NCBI GenBank assembly: GCA_022701365.1
Contig: JAKUHH010000030.1
Coordinates: 187,107 to 251,106, forward strand
Direction: 5' to 3'
Source: Mycocentrospora acerina
Lineage: Eukaryota; Ascomycota; Dothideomycetes; Pleosporales
Length of the DNA: 64,000 nucleotides
In this document: piece after piece, positions 23,450 through 34,957 of the stretch
Numbering within the stretch: the stretch's first letter is position 1
Layout: each line of letters begins with the position of its first letter
Notes under the pieces: model-generated
What the model was told of the DNA's origin: nothing
Seen by the model: only the letters and a program-made list of their open reading frames with translations
The model's database searches: none
Made by a program: the position numbers and the translations under genes

Positions 23450-24411
23450 GACCTTACATACAATAAGGGTGACAGTTGTGTGCCCGATATATCCCTTTTG
23501 GATGATCTCGGCTAGAGAACACTCAAAGATAGATTTTCCAAACCACAAACCAAAGTCTGTCTGTCTTATAAGATGAATTGTCGTGCACAAGTCGAAGCAC
23601 TACGGTGACAAACCTTGAGATAAAGTAATTCCATCAATGACCAGGCCCAGGTTGATGCCCCCTAGATAATTTAGCAAAGGCAAAACATTAGGATGTTCTT
23701 TATTATCATATCATACTGGTGGTAGGCTTAGTTTCCACTAATGCCATAGACGGAGATGTTTCCCTTCGCGGCGACTTGCCCAGCAGACTCTTCATCTCTC
23801 TACTAATTGCCATAGGATGAAGTATTTACCTGAAGTAATAGAGGGACGCTACTTGTTAGAGTATATCGCGAAATTAGCATTACTTATGTCAAAGTACCTG
23901 CTTTAGATAGGTGGGAGCCAATGCACATTCTTGACATCACTTACGACACTTTTGGCTTGGCATCGCTACTAAGCGCCGTAGCCTACTAGTCAATTCTTAG
24001 CTCGTCGACGCCCTGTTCGTAATTCTCAGCCTTACAACCATATGTGTGCACTCCGCCTCAGTCGTACGATCGGACGAAAATTGAACTAGATTCGCAATAG
24101 TCCCAAATATTCGACGTATCAGAGCCACATATCGTACCAACACTTCGATGCAGCCAGAGGCGCAGAAGACAGCAATCTTGACCGGGAAAGTGGTCATGGA
24201 GGGTGGCCTGCAGATGCAACTGGACTGAACATGCAGACTCCCCTAGGAAAAAAACCCCTCAGACTTGCCAACAGCTCAACATACTATAAGTGTTTATTTA
24301 GATAATAGACATGCCTGTGCAGCTTTCTCACCGAACAAGGCTGGAGCAACTATACCTTATACAGATATTCTGAAGTATTGTGATAGGCATGCAAAAAAGC
24401 ATTAGAATGAA
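23450..24411. other. AT-rich stretch without recognised gene
   Basis: Short open frames only. No conserved motif, RNA gene or repeat was identified. Confidence 0.35.
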
Positions 24412-24767
24412 TTAGTTCTTTCGGCTTAGCAGTATAGTGGACAGTACCGCTACGAGCCTAGCCCAGCCTTCCTTATCATAGCTCTGTTCCGAACTATATG
24501 CATATCCTTGGCATATCCGCGACCATAGTTGGTCTCCATTAGCATCGTGCATATTTGCTGTGAAGAGCTGGAGAACCAGTAAGGCTTTCGGCAAGTGGCT
24601 GTTTTCTTGAGCATTGTGTGGACAACTCAAAGACATGGCTAGCCGAACAACAAATGACATGATTGGCATTCGCCGATACGATAGCGCACTAAGACTCAAG
24701 GCAGAATCATCTAGGAGAGACAAAGCTAGTAACATACTCGATTGGTTCATAATTTGTCCTTCATCCA
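24412..24767 (-). CDS. unrecognised open reading frame, possible last exon
   Basis: A 117-codon open frame follows a plausible acceptor (CTTGTAG at 24768-24774) and contains ATG at 24750. The translation is Leu/Ser/Ala-rich with helical character (SFVVRLAMSLSCPHNAQ; GDQLWSRICQGYAYSSEQS). No domain is recognised and no clear upstream exon was found. About 100 bp further upstream on the same strand, a hydrophobic open stretch ending at 24876 lacks an ATG. Both could be pieces of one decayed gene. Confidence 0.25.
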
Positions 24768-25098
24768 GCGCCTACAAGAGTGTGTTTTTAAACTCGAAGT
24801 AGAACGGTTAGACAGAAGTACGTTCGCCACATGAAGTTCAATAGGGTGGATGCCAAGAGATTCCTAGGCGCGGGATTAGACGGGGCCCGGAAGAGGAGCA
24901 AGATCCGGAACTGTCACCAGCAATGGCCCCGCAGCGGGAACCAGAATCAGACTTGTGGCGGTTACACCAACAATATACCCCCCGCTGCGCGAGTTTGCCA
25001 ATGTGGTTGCCGGAGCCCTAAGGATTACTGAACCGATAGAAAGGGTCACAAATAAGTAGGCAAGTAGTTTTAGGCTAGTTACTATCTAAGAATACCGG

Positions 25099-26065
25099 TC
25101 AAGTCCAGCTCTGCGATAAAATACCGTCGCTTCCAGCCTGGTAGCTGTGATGAGAGTATGTGTTCTGCAATGAAATAGGGTATTCCAAAGGAAAGCTACT
25201 TGGCTGGTTCTCGAATGACTTCAGCTTCGCGCTGATGATTCTCTGTCTCAGCCCAGTGTACTGGTCTGCGAGTTCTGGAAGTAATATCTCCTTGAAGCGT
25301 TCCAATACCATGTTGAACTTTGACCCGCTTTTCGTCATTAGTTTCGTCCAACTTCTTCATATTAGTATTTGTGACATTAAGCATCCTTGAACGACTGTTA
25401 CTTACTAGCTCTCCGGTAGGGAAGTGCCCAGGACGAAGCATATGCCTTGACTAACATTCGCCTCAAGGTTTTTATAATACCCCCCGCGTTCGATCATTGT
25501 TGCCAGTTTTTGCTCCGTTTCGATTATGTTGCCCTGATGACCGCCTGTCTGGCACATCCTTACGATGGTGTCTTGATCTAATTTAGACTGATATCCGGCG
25601 ACAGCTCTGTACTCCACGAGGAGGATACATAGAAGCCTCGTCTTAATGCATGACTATGCGTGATCATGCGTCAATTGGATATAAGCCTGGTAGATCTGTT
25701 CCTGAGGGTCGACCGAAACGTTGCGGTCCACCGCCGAGGAGTGGTCCCAGAAATGAAGAGGTTGATGATACCAAATGTCGTTATAGGTCGCCAAAAGTTT
25801 CCAGGTATCGTAGTCGGGACCCGAGTATTCTGTAAACTTCAGGAGCCTGCTCTTGTCTCCGTGATTCTTTGGCTGCACTTTAAAGCCAAGGTGACGGGCC
25901 AACTCTTTGTCATGTTCAAGGAGACGGCGTATGTAGTCGAGATGCTCGTCAAGCTGCGTCGCCTTCTACGGGAATTAAGCACATAGACAAGACCTAAACA
26001 GTGTCCGAACATACCTCCTTGATCGTACCACGGAGAGATAGCTGTAAGTGTAGATCCTGGTCCAT
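25099..26065 (-). pseudogene. unknown fungal gene with a single in-frame TAG
   Basis: ATG 26065 opens exon 26065-26015 (MDQDLHLQLSLRGTIKE). A GTATGT..GTAG intron leads to 25965, and the frame continues (LDEHLDYIRRLLEHDKELAR, WYHQPLHFWDHSSAVDRNV) to a TAG at 25656-25654. The same frame then resumes without a shift (KTRLLCILLVEYRAVAGYQ…) and is spliced by an intron with a perfect TACTAAT branch site (25412-25359, acceptor AAG) to a final exon ending at 25099. So about 300 codons are interrupted by only one stop. It could be a recent nonsense mutation (CAG to TAG fits a RIP-type C-to-T change), a sequencing error, stop readthrough, or two adjacent genes. Function unknown. Confidence 0.5.
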
Positions 26066-26585
26066 TGCAAGATCGAAGTAATGGCATGATACATAAAACA
26101 TTGACTTGGGCAAGAAGCACAGCCTTTATATGAACTTTGACACTTACAGCCTCGCGCGGGGATGCCGAGAATGGGTGACCCTTCATAGCGCCCTATCAAT
26201 CCAAGCATCATATCATAAGCAGAATCTCTTGCGAGAAGGTTCTCCGTTCCACATATGCACGAGTACGGCCAGTCCTTTATTCGGGGACTGACCATGTCAA
26301 GCATGTAGAGAAGGGTAACAAGTGGATTGCTGATACCTGTGCCATGGCATGCAGGCAGATCGATATGCGTGGGAGAACTTGTCTACCTTGCGACAGAGCA
26401 GCTCAGCTGATGTTGAGCTTTTACGGGACGCATCGCGCTTACTGGTGTAAAATACTTCTGCTCTCAAAATAAGCCATAGAGTCTTGTCTATGAGCTGACT
26501 AGCGTGAAAAGGTCCCACACTTGATCTGTGCTCGCCGTGCGCTGATTTAGCGCAATCTTCACCTAGACTGTGTGGGCTCTAACAT
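26066..26585 (-). other. possible exons of an unrecognised gene between DCL2 and the TAG-interrupted gene
   Basis: ATG 26585 lies 52 bp after the DCL2 stop. Candidate reading: a short first exon, a short intron (GTGAAG..CACAG, only 37 nt), then LIDKTLWLILRAEVFYTS. A donor GTAAGC near 26438 and an acceptor CACAG lead to ISNPLVTLLYMLDMVSPRIK and LLARDSAYDMMLGLIGRYEG. I could not join the end in frame to the gene at 26065, so this may be a separate or broken gene. No domain recognised. Confidence 0.3.
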
Positions 26586-26636
26586 GATTGGATCTCAATT
26601 TGCTAACTAAGATATAGAGAACTGAGAGCAAAGCGG

Positions 26637-29600
26637 TCACTCTGCATCTCGTCCTATGGCTAGTCTCTGGATTGCTCTCTGTGAGGCTAGCATTGATGCC
26701 TCGCTCTTGTTCTTGCAGCTTTCGGCACTCGCAATCTCAACTTCGTCTATAGTGACCTTACAACCAAAGCTACCATCGTTGCTGCGCTGGCTCTGTACTT
26801 TGGCCAGAGGAGCAAGCTGTTGTAGTGCGGTTCGTGGATGTGTGACGTCATAGTAGGATTGTACCATGCACTGTATATACGAGAATATCCCCATCTTTTC
26901 TACGAAATGTTGGCATGCGCCCCAGTTTTCTCCGGAATCGACATATATCGCGCCAATGACACTCTGTACAAGATCAGAGTAGAAGCCTTCCGGCTGCAGC
27001 TCTGCCAACGTAACCCAAGGGTAGGAGCGACTACTTTCCATCTGATGGTGAAGGCGTTCACGGAGACGATGGTAGCGTGCGTTGCAAGCTTCAAGTGCTT
27101 CTCCTAGATCTTTGGATTCGTATCGCATATACTTCCAGAGTGGCATAATCTCAACCCGTTGAACCTTCCGAAACTGCTTTAACGTGACTGTTTCGACGTC
27201 AAATACTTTGCGTGAGGTACTGTGCGTCATACAGATGTACCCAAGCATGTTAGAATTTATGGCTGCAGTTCTGATCTCGGTCATTTCGCCTTCTGACAAC
27301 TCTTTGGGATGCTGAAAGAGGATTTTGGCGACGAGAAATCCAAGAACAGCATCTCCAAGAAATGCTAACCTTTGATAAGATTCCTCACTACCATGTGATG
27401 CACATGATGGATGTGTTAAAGCTTGCAACAATACTGTAATGTTGCGAAATTGGTGCCCAGTCAGCCGTTGTACTTCTTCTGCTTCATGTTTCAGAAAACT
27501 AGCACCATACGGCATTTCAAAGGATGGATGCTCGGATCGAACTTCCGGTACGAATACCTTTATGCATGACCTGGCAAAGCTGTACCCAGAGTCAAGGTAG
27601 GCAGCTGCAAACAAAGCCTGTAAAACATCTGCCATGGTCTTACTGCTCAATTTACGTTTTCCGGGTAAATAATCGGCATCTGAGATACGAGGTAACAACC
27701 AATTAGTTGTCCTTGGAGCTCTGGTTAGGATATAATGATCAAGATGGAGGCTCAAGGCTGCATTAGCAAGGCTTGCGTTAGAGACGAGATTATCCCTGTA
27801 TTGGCTGAGCCATCCAGCTGGCCAGTTGACATAATCTGTGAAAACTTGTGCTGACACGACCATTTTCAGAATCGCGTCTCCAAGGAATTCATACCGTTCG
27901 AAGTTTAGTTGCGCATCTGCAGAAGGTGCTGTGAGTGCTGTGACGATGTGGGTGGCATCGTGAAATATACATGTCGAAAGAACTGACGTCTGCAGTAGGC
28001 TTGCAATCATAAAATTCTCGACGTGCCTAACGATTTGATTCATGACTTCACCTAAATCTATTGGCGCAGGTGGTGAAAAGAACTCTTGTCTTTCGTCGAA
28101 GTCGAATACGTACACGAAGTCGAGTTTTGCCACGTTATTCTTTTGACTTTCGCTCCATAAGCACAACGCTGCCATTTTTTTCCTTAGTTTATCTAGCTCT
28201 TCGAAGCTGATTGCTAACTTCTTGGTATCAGACATTGACGTCTGCTTCAGTGTGATGCTTGTATGCTGCTTCAAGGTAGGCAAAGACATAGTCGGAATTG
28301 GTATCGGTGTGATGAATGAGATACGAAATGACGAAAGATTGTCTGACCAATTTTTCTCTAATTGGATCGTGGTTTTGTACAGCTCAGGCGAAGACCATGA
28401 TTCTGCCATCAACCTCCACGGCTGTACATGCTCATCAACTTCTATCATTGGAGGCAGAGCTTGGCAACGTTCTTGTATATCGAGAACACTCGGCAAGAAA
28501 TTATTGTTAACGAGTTCAGCTTCGTGAAGAGCTTTATAGCATTGGTATGCTGCAGCCTTGGATGCTGCCCGTTCTGTACGATATTCCCCTACGGCCGAGT
28601 ATGATCTTGGGAAGGATCCTACGCAATTCGGAAGTACCACCCTTGCAGTCAATACCCCAAGGCCCTCGTTTGGATACTTCTCTTGGATTGAGAAGATTGG
28701 ATTCGTGTCGATAAATGACTGCTTAGGCAAAGTATTACAGAAATGATGCAGGTGAGCCTTGATCGCTTCTGCAGTCAGTATAGCTCTACTCACTGTTAAC
28801 AACATGACTTTGATTTCGACACGTGAATAATTCCATACCCTGTCAATCTATCGTGAAGAATGAGGTCCAAATTTTCGTCCTGATCTTCAACCGAGAGGAT
28901 TTTCTCTCTCACTCTCTTCTCATCTTGACACAAACGGCTAACCTCTTCCTCGAGTTGGACCCAGCGATCGGTTTTTGTTTTGGTAGATGTGCAAGGTTGC
29001 ATGATAACAAATTGAGATTCTTTCTTCCGTGCACGACCGCGCCGTTGTATAAAAGATTTCAAGTTCTGGGGTGGATCGAAACATATGACAAGATTGCATG
29101 CTGCGACATCAATGCCTTCTTCCAATACGTCTGTAGCAATCATAATATGCTTCTGCTTGATACGAAAAGCTTCCAAAGATTCGTTTTGCGATTCTAGATC
29201 GAGTAGCTCGTGGATGCCAGCTTTCCTCTTCATATTGCTCGAAAGGCCAACAAATGTTGCGAATTTGAATCGTTCTGCTGTCTGCGGATATGTCGACAAG
29301 ATCTGAAATAGCACGCTGACGACGACGCGTTCTTTTACAAATATGACTCCCGTTGTATCGAGGCCCTGCTTGCCGATGAAATCAACCAGTTTAGCAACCT
29401 TGTCGGAGAGCGAGCCAGGGTAGTTGACTAAGGTCGAAGTTGTCATATATTTCGAGCCTAATTTATCAAAGTATTTCGATAAAAGTCTGCTCAAGACTTC
29501 ATTCGGGCGAGAAGAGATCTTTGTTAAGGTTTCAGTGTTGCCGATATAGAGCTCGTTTGTCTTTTGAATGAAGTAATCCGTCGCCCACGTTCCAAGCTCC

Positions 29601-30775
29601 TTATGAATATGTTCAGATTTTCTTCCATACTGCATCACCATTTGAACCCATCGTTCCTTCTCGGGACGCTCAAGAGATTTAGGGCTTACTACAGAGCCGT
29701 GTTGAATGGCAGCCTCACGTAGGAGATTTTCTGTACCATTCGCGATCGCTAGTTGCAATCTTTGCAAAGTGCATAATGCTGATCCCTGTCGTACATCCTG
29801 CAGATCTTCTGAAAACTCAAGTTTCGTAAATTTGGGCCGATTGACATGGGTTCGTAGTTCCTGACGATATATTCGTGGGGTCACACAGATAGAGTCAAGA
29901 TTTTTCTCGACTTGACTGAAGAAATGGTCAATAAAGTGTGATCAGAAGTAGCTAGAACTTACTGAATCTCTATTATGTTCGATCCCCGTACCGGGCTCGC
30001 AGAGAGACCAAGGATGTGAGGCACACAGTCTGGCCCTTTATCCCTCTTTTGATTGTGATAGAATTGTTGCATGATCGAATTGGCGGGGTGTTTTCGATTG
30101 CAGTGATGAGCTTGCACCTGAGTAAGCTCAGTCGATATGAGACATGAGAACTTTTACCTTCGTCAAAAACCAAGAGTGCTAGACTCGACAGTTGTACGAA
30201 CCCATGCTGCATGGCATCTAGCAGGATAGCATGTGTTGAGACAACGATTCGGTGATTATGCAATGCAGCATCCCATATACTTTGTTCGCTCCAGTAGTCG
30301 AGATTACTAGATCCAACCAACAAGAGAGGGGATGTATCAGGTAAACGAGATTTGATGTATTTGTGTTGTTGCTCGCACAAGGCAACCGTAGGAGTAAGAA
30401 ACCATACGAACTGTTTTCGTGTAAGCATGTGGTAGAAATGGCATAGTGCTCCAGACCTTGTCGCTATCACAGCGGTCAAGTTCCGCTCGAATTCTCAATA
30501 CGGCTCTGGAAACTTTGATTAGTCCAAGCTGGCCAGCTGAGGTCGAATTGCCTACATCTCCGTCTTGCCGCTCCCGGTATCCATCTGCGTTCGATGTTAG
30601 TTTTGTGAGAGCTATCGCTTTTGGACTATCTTACTGCAACGATGATGTTTCTCTTGAGACTTTGGTCCAGCATCTCGAGCTGATAGTCTCGAGCTCGAAA
30701 GTCTTCTGTACTGCTCGATTCCACGGCTTGACTGACCTGAGGAGGCGTCTCCTTCACTGGATCTTCCTTACACAT
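26637..30775 (-). CDS. DCL2: Dicer-like protein, DCL2 type
   Basis: Seven exons (30775-30635, 30584-30556, 30505-30457, 30410-30158, 30110-29963, 29915-28839, 28785-26637) join in frame to 1281 codons. Helicase: Walker A GSGKT at 51-55, DEAHH at 156-160, LGLSASP, ATDVLEEGIDV and QRRGRAR at 497-503. The Dicer dimerisation fold follows (TGAILTAEAIKAHLHHFC near 565). RNase IIIa has ERYEFLGDA (E865, D869) and ADVLQAL (D952, Q955). RNase IIIb has QRLAFLGDA (A1040, D1044) and SDLVQSV (D1170, Q1173). A weak dsRBD ends the protein. Known role: cutting dsRNA to siRNA in quelling and antiviral defence in the cytoplasm. Unusual: the fourth metal-binding Glu is Gln in both RNase III domains and the first Glu is Ala in IIIb, so dicing activity is doubtful. 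No PAZ was recognised, as usual for fungal DCL2. Confidence 0.88.
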
Positions 30776-31941
30776 CGCTAATTTTGGGCGTTGTGAGCTG
30801 AGATGTTCTAAATTTCTCGGGAAATTGCTTCACAGAGACATTTGGACCTCAGTATTCACAGACTGCGTATATATGCAGGCCGGACGCTATGCGATGTGCT
30901 ATTCACCAAATTTGCTTTTCAAAGGTGCACATACATTGCATCATCCATATCGAGCCCCAAACTGCTAGACCGTAGTGTCCAACATGACTTCCTAGTTTGG
31001 CAAACTCAAGCGGTGGGTGTAGAAGATGCACGATTACACGCGATACGCGGCTGCATATTGCACGCTAATTCAGCGTACGCGTTATGACCCAATCTACCGG
31101 TAAATGCTAAGCTCGGCCAAATACTTTCCAGCCACATGAAGTTTGTAGCCACACTACGCGATAACAAAGACAGTTGTCTTAAAATAAATGCCTACAAAGC
31201 AGCTTCTAAGGCAGAAGTCCATAAATTTAGTGCCGTAGATTTGAGAAGTTAGAGAGCAACCGCTAAGGAATTTAACATTCATTAATTTACCCTGCAAGGC
31301 TAACTGCAAGGTGCCGGAAAATATGTGGTCGAGCTCAACCCCGCCTTCTAGTCGTGGTGCACACAGCATCACAGACTACAGTGGGGTTAGCATGATGCGA
31401 TATCTCATTGGCAATACTGGAGACTGCATCGGGCATGATTGCATGGTTGGTTGTCTCCTTGATCGGCCGACTATGGGATGTAGATACACATCGCGTGTTC
31501 AATCAGGCATCGGAGTGATTCACCGGTCAACTCGCTCATCAATCCGCCTATGCGTGAACATCTTAGCCCTAGCGCACACCACGAATGTCCTCCAATCTTG
31601 TTGGTTGTACGTTCATCTTACTGATGCAGAGAGCCCGCTGGTGGTGTCCAACGCATCGAGAAGCTGATTAGGCGAAATAAGCAATGCACAATCACCTGCA
31701 CGTCGAGCCTAGATAGCACAATACGTGAAAATGGTAAGAATTTAATTTGGGAAGCGCTTTCCCTTTTTAGCTCGTTCGAAATGACTGGCGGATGATGTCA
31801 ATGAGATTGGGGAGGTTCTTGCTCTTTGACACGAGCCTCTTTTTTTATAAGTACCTACAAGAGGATTGACAAGTGTCTGGTCTGCTATCAACGAAAGCGA
31901 AATCTCATAGTACGGTCAAGTTTGGATCAGCGAGCTTAGCT
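30776..31941. promoter_or_regulatory. divergent intergenic region, DCL2 / deaminase
   Basis: A 1.17-kb AT-rich gap between the DCL2 start (minus) and the deaminase start (plus). It must contain both promoters. No supported open frame or repeat was seen. Confidence 0.45.
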
Positions 31942-33578
31942 ATGTTTCGAAATAACCACACACATGAAGAGAAGGAGAATATCCAGACAGAGATGGATTG
32001 TGCTCAACCGACTGATTTACCAAAAACCAACTTGTCTCAGAAGCTACTGCATAGATTCTATGAGCCTCTCGGTCTTCTCTTTGCTCTTGGCAAGGCACGC
32101 GGCGAGCACACAAACAAGAGTTTACCTCCATTCGAACAAGCAGACTCATTAACGGCCCAACAACTTAGACGACAGTTTCTGGATGAGCTGGCCTTCGTCT
32201 GCGATTATAAAAAAGGGGGTGATACTTGCACAGCAATTGCCCTGGGACAAACACCTGAAGGCTGTGTATTTTGGGTTGCAGCGAACAAATGTCCACAGAA
32301 ACTGATTGTTCCATTTCTTGAAGAATTGCTAAAGATACTAAAGGGGGCGCATGATAAAGGAGATAGCCAGATTTTGGCTGGAGATATATTCAGGATTAGT
32401 GTAACATTCGCGAGTGAAAGAATAAAGACTTATGTGAGGTACCTTTTAAAAGATCTTGAAAAGTTGCGGGGATTTTCGGCTTGCACAGACGAAGCAATCT
32501 GTAAGTTGTGAGCCTTTGAAGTATTTAGGGTCATTTTGCTGATATATGCTGTTTAGCCAGCTCGATCACATTTTGGGAAAATAAGTTGCACAATATCAGT
32601 GAAGAAGACCTACACTCCCTAGTAGAATTCGCTTACACAAACCGGCACTCCGAGTTTATGCGTCAACTGGCAGCTCTTGCACATGAGCGACGCTACAAGA
32701 CCAGTGGAGACAGTCTGCAGGCAACATGTACATCAACTCGCCATCATATCGGACGCTTGGGTCTCCATGCTCGATCTGCAAGAGCGCTTGCATCATATGC
32801 GCCTAGGATGATGGCTTTTCTAGAGTCTTACAGTATAGAAGCTATACCTATTCCTATCAAAGGTAACGGTCGCCCGCCACCTCGGAAGTCAACCAATGTG
32901 GAGGCAGCATTGGGACGAATGCTGCCCACGAACGCACCTGAACTTGAAGCATATCGGCAAGCTCTAGCGTTGATGGACGAACCGTTTAAAATCTCTGAGA
33001 GATTCTTGAATGATTACAGCGACTCGAGGACTACAACAAGGGTACATGCTGAAGTGCAAGTACTTCATCATTTTGAGCAACACGATGAAGAATTTGTAGA
33101 AGATGACAAGTACATCGCGTGCAGCAAGCCTGCGTGCTTCTGTTGCCACCTTTATTTCCGCCACCACCCAAAAGGGTTTGTCGAACCCTATTCCCATCAT
33201 AAGATTTACCTCAACTGGCAGCTACCGGGCATGAGAGGTGCCAAGAAAGGAGGGGAAACCCAGCTAAAAAACATCTTGAATCTTATGATCAAAGACATCC
33301 GCAAAGACGCACTCGGTCAAATAATCAAGAAAGCTGGCCCAAGGGACTTCCATCCAGATTCTATAACTGGTATCTCCCTTTCCATTTTAGCTGCGTCACA
33401 GTTTGATGCCATCTCGATTGCAGCACACGACGAACGAGAAAATGATGCACTGGCCGATGTTAGTAGTGAATACAGTAGCCACGAATCAGATAACGCTACT
33501 GCTTCATCCTCTAGTATATTTCTGCCTGATATTGACGAGGATACAGATGAAGAAGAAGGTGGAATTTCATTACTTTGA
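31942..33578 (+). CDS. OTT_1508-like deaminase domain protein
   Basis: Two exons (31942-32500, 32557-33578) give 526 codons; the upstream open frame begins with GTG, so ATG 31942 is used. The C-terminal half has the deaminase core: VHAEVQVL with His/Glu at about 350-352, then DDKYIACSKPACFCCHLY with a CxxC at about 380-383, and GFVEPYSHHKIYLNWQLP. This pattern matches the fungal OTT_1508-like family of the cytidine-deaminase superfamily, where His and two Cys bind zinc and Glu shuttles the proton. Members are predicted nucleic-acid deaminases of unproven substrate. The N-terminal ~190 residues are helical, of unknown role; the C-terminus is an acidic Asp/Glu tail. It is transcribed away from DCL2. 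No break seen. Confidence 0.8.
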
Positions 33579-34957
33579 ATAGAGGAAGCGTTGTCTGATT
33601 TAAGATCGATTCGTCTCCAACCACATACTCTATAATTCAACAACAATCAGATTGCATCTTTTGTCGCGCTAGACGTCTGCGAGGCCTAAAACCAGTGATG
33701 TTATATTAATAATAAACATCTAATCGCTTACGCTTAATTCTTTAGAAACTGATTTACCTTTATTTCTGCTAAGTACCAGTAACGCTTGTGCAGGGGCACA
33801 GAAATTCCTTTGGCAAAATAGTAAGCAAAAATTAGCGTCTCAAGTAACGCTATTGGCATTTTGTACCTACGTCACATTTTCAACCTATTTCTAGATACAT
33901 TTTGGTTTTTTTCGCGTCCTAGTCAATAACAGGTGTGCCGTAGCTGCATGTTGAGCGTCATTTACCAAATCTAAACAGTATTTTAAGCTCTTTCTGTTCA
34001 TAAATTGTGTCGTTCAGCAGATTTACCAAAGTATCAATCATTGTGACCACTGTACTATGCCAAGTACGTGGCGCACCAGAAGAAGTAGCGCGAGTTCTTA
34101 GTACCCGGTGCGTGATTTGATACAACTGCCAGACTTGGCCCCGAAGAAATCTTGAAGTGTTGCAAAGTAGGATTTAGGATTGAAGCTCGATTGTTTGCAT
34201 ACAAATCTTCAAGCTTTTCGTAACACCAAACTGACTGATCCTGCAATCAACGTCCGCAACCCATTGATGCATATATGAGCGGGAGGCTTGTTAATATCAG
34301 CACATCTCACAGATACAAATAGCCTTTTTGTTCTACCTCATCTTCATAGATTTTTCCAAGTGCTAGCTAAAGTTCCATTCACATCTACCAGTGATGAGCA
34401 CTAATGCTTGGCGTGGGGGGCACTTCGGATAGAATCCGGGCTGACTCGGCAGCTCCCGCTACTAGTCGCAAGAATGCATGTCAAAACGTTGAATGGGGAT
34501 CCCCGAGAATTCTCCGCATTAAAGTCAGAGTCCCGATCTTGAAAAGTGTACTTTCGAGGATAGGTCCTAGAACACGTCATTTAATCCGAATTTTGAATCG
34601 GAAGCCCAGAAAACGGTTTTACTTGACGAATTCTTTCTGGTACTGCTCCTTGCAAACAGTGGCAGCTGACACATCGAGCTAGCGGATGCTACTATGTGCG
34701 CTTGTAAAGATGTTTTATCCGATATTTTACTTCCTTCGCAGCCTTTTCGACCGAACCCGGCGGTATTATCGTCATCATTCGCTCTCAATAACCTCTGTAT
34801 TTGCCATGCTTGGCATACCAATTCTCCTTTCGCTCTACTATAATATTCTCCTTTGCTCGACGCTCTTTGCTCTTCGCTATCATGCTCTGCTCCATCTCCC
34901 CATCATCACACCTCGGCTTGCCTCTAGCTTTCGTTTTCAAAGAAGAAGAGCCTGAGA
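33579..34957. other. AT-rich intergenic stretch
   Basis: Lies between two plus-strand genes. It holds the 3' end of the deaminase gene and the promoter of the transporter-like gene. Open frames here (for example 34404-34682) lack recognisable motifs and splice partners. Confidence 0.4.

Noticed and set aside
28786..28838. Apparent frameshift between the Dicer helicase and RNase III halves
   Set aside because: A 53-nt intron (GTATGG..GAGTAG) joins DRLTG to AILTAEAIKAHLHHFC in frame and restores the conserved TGA-x-LT motif.
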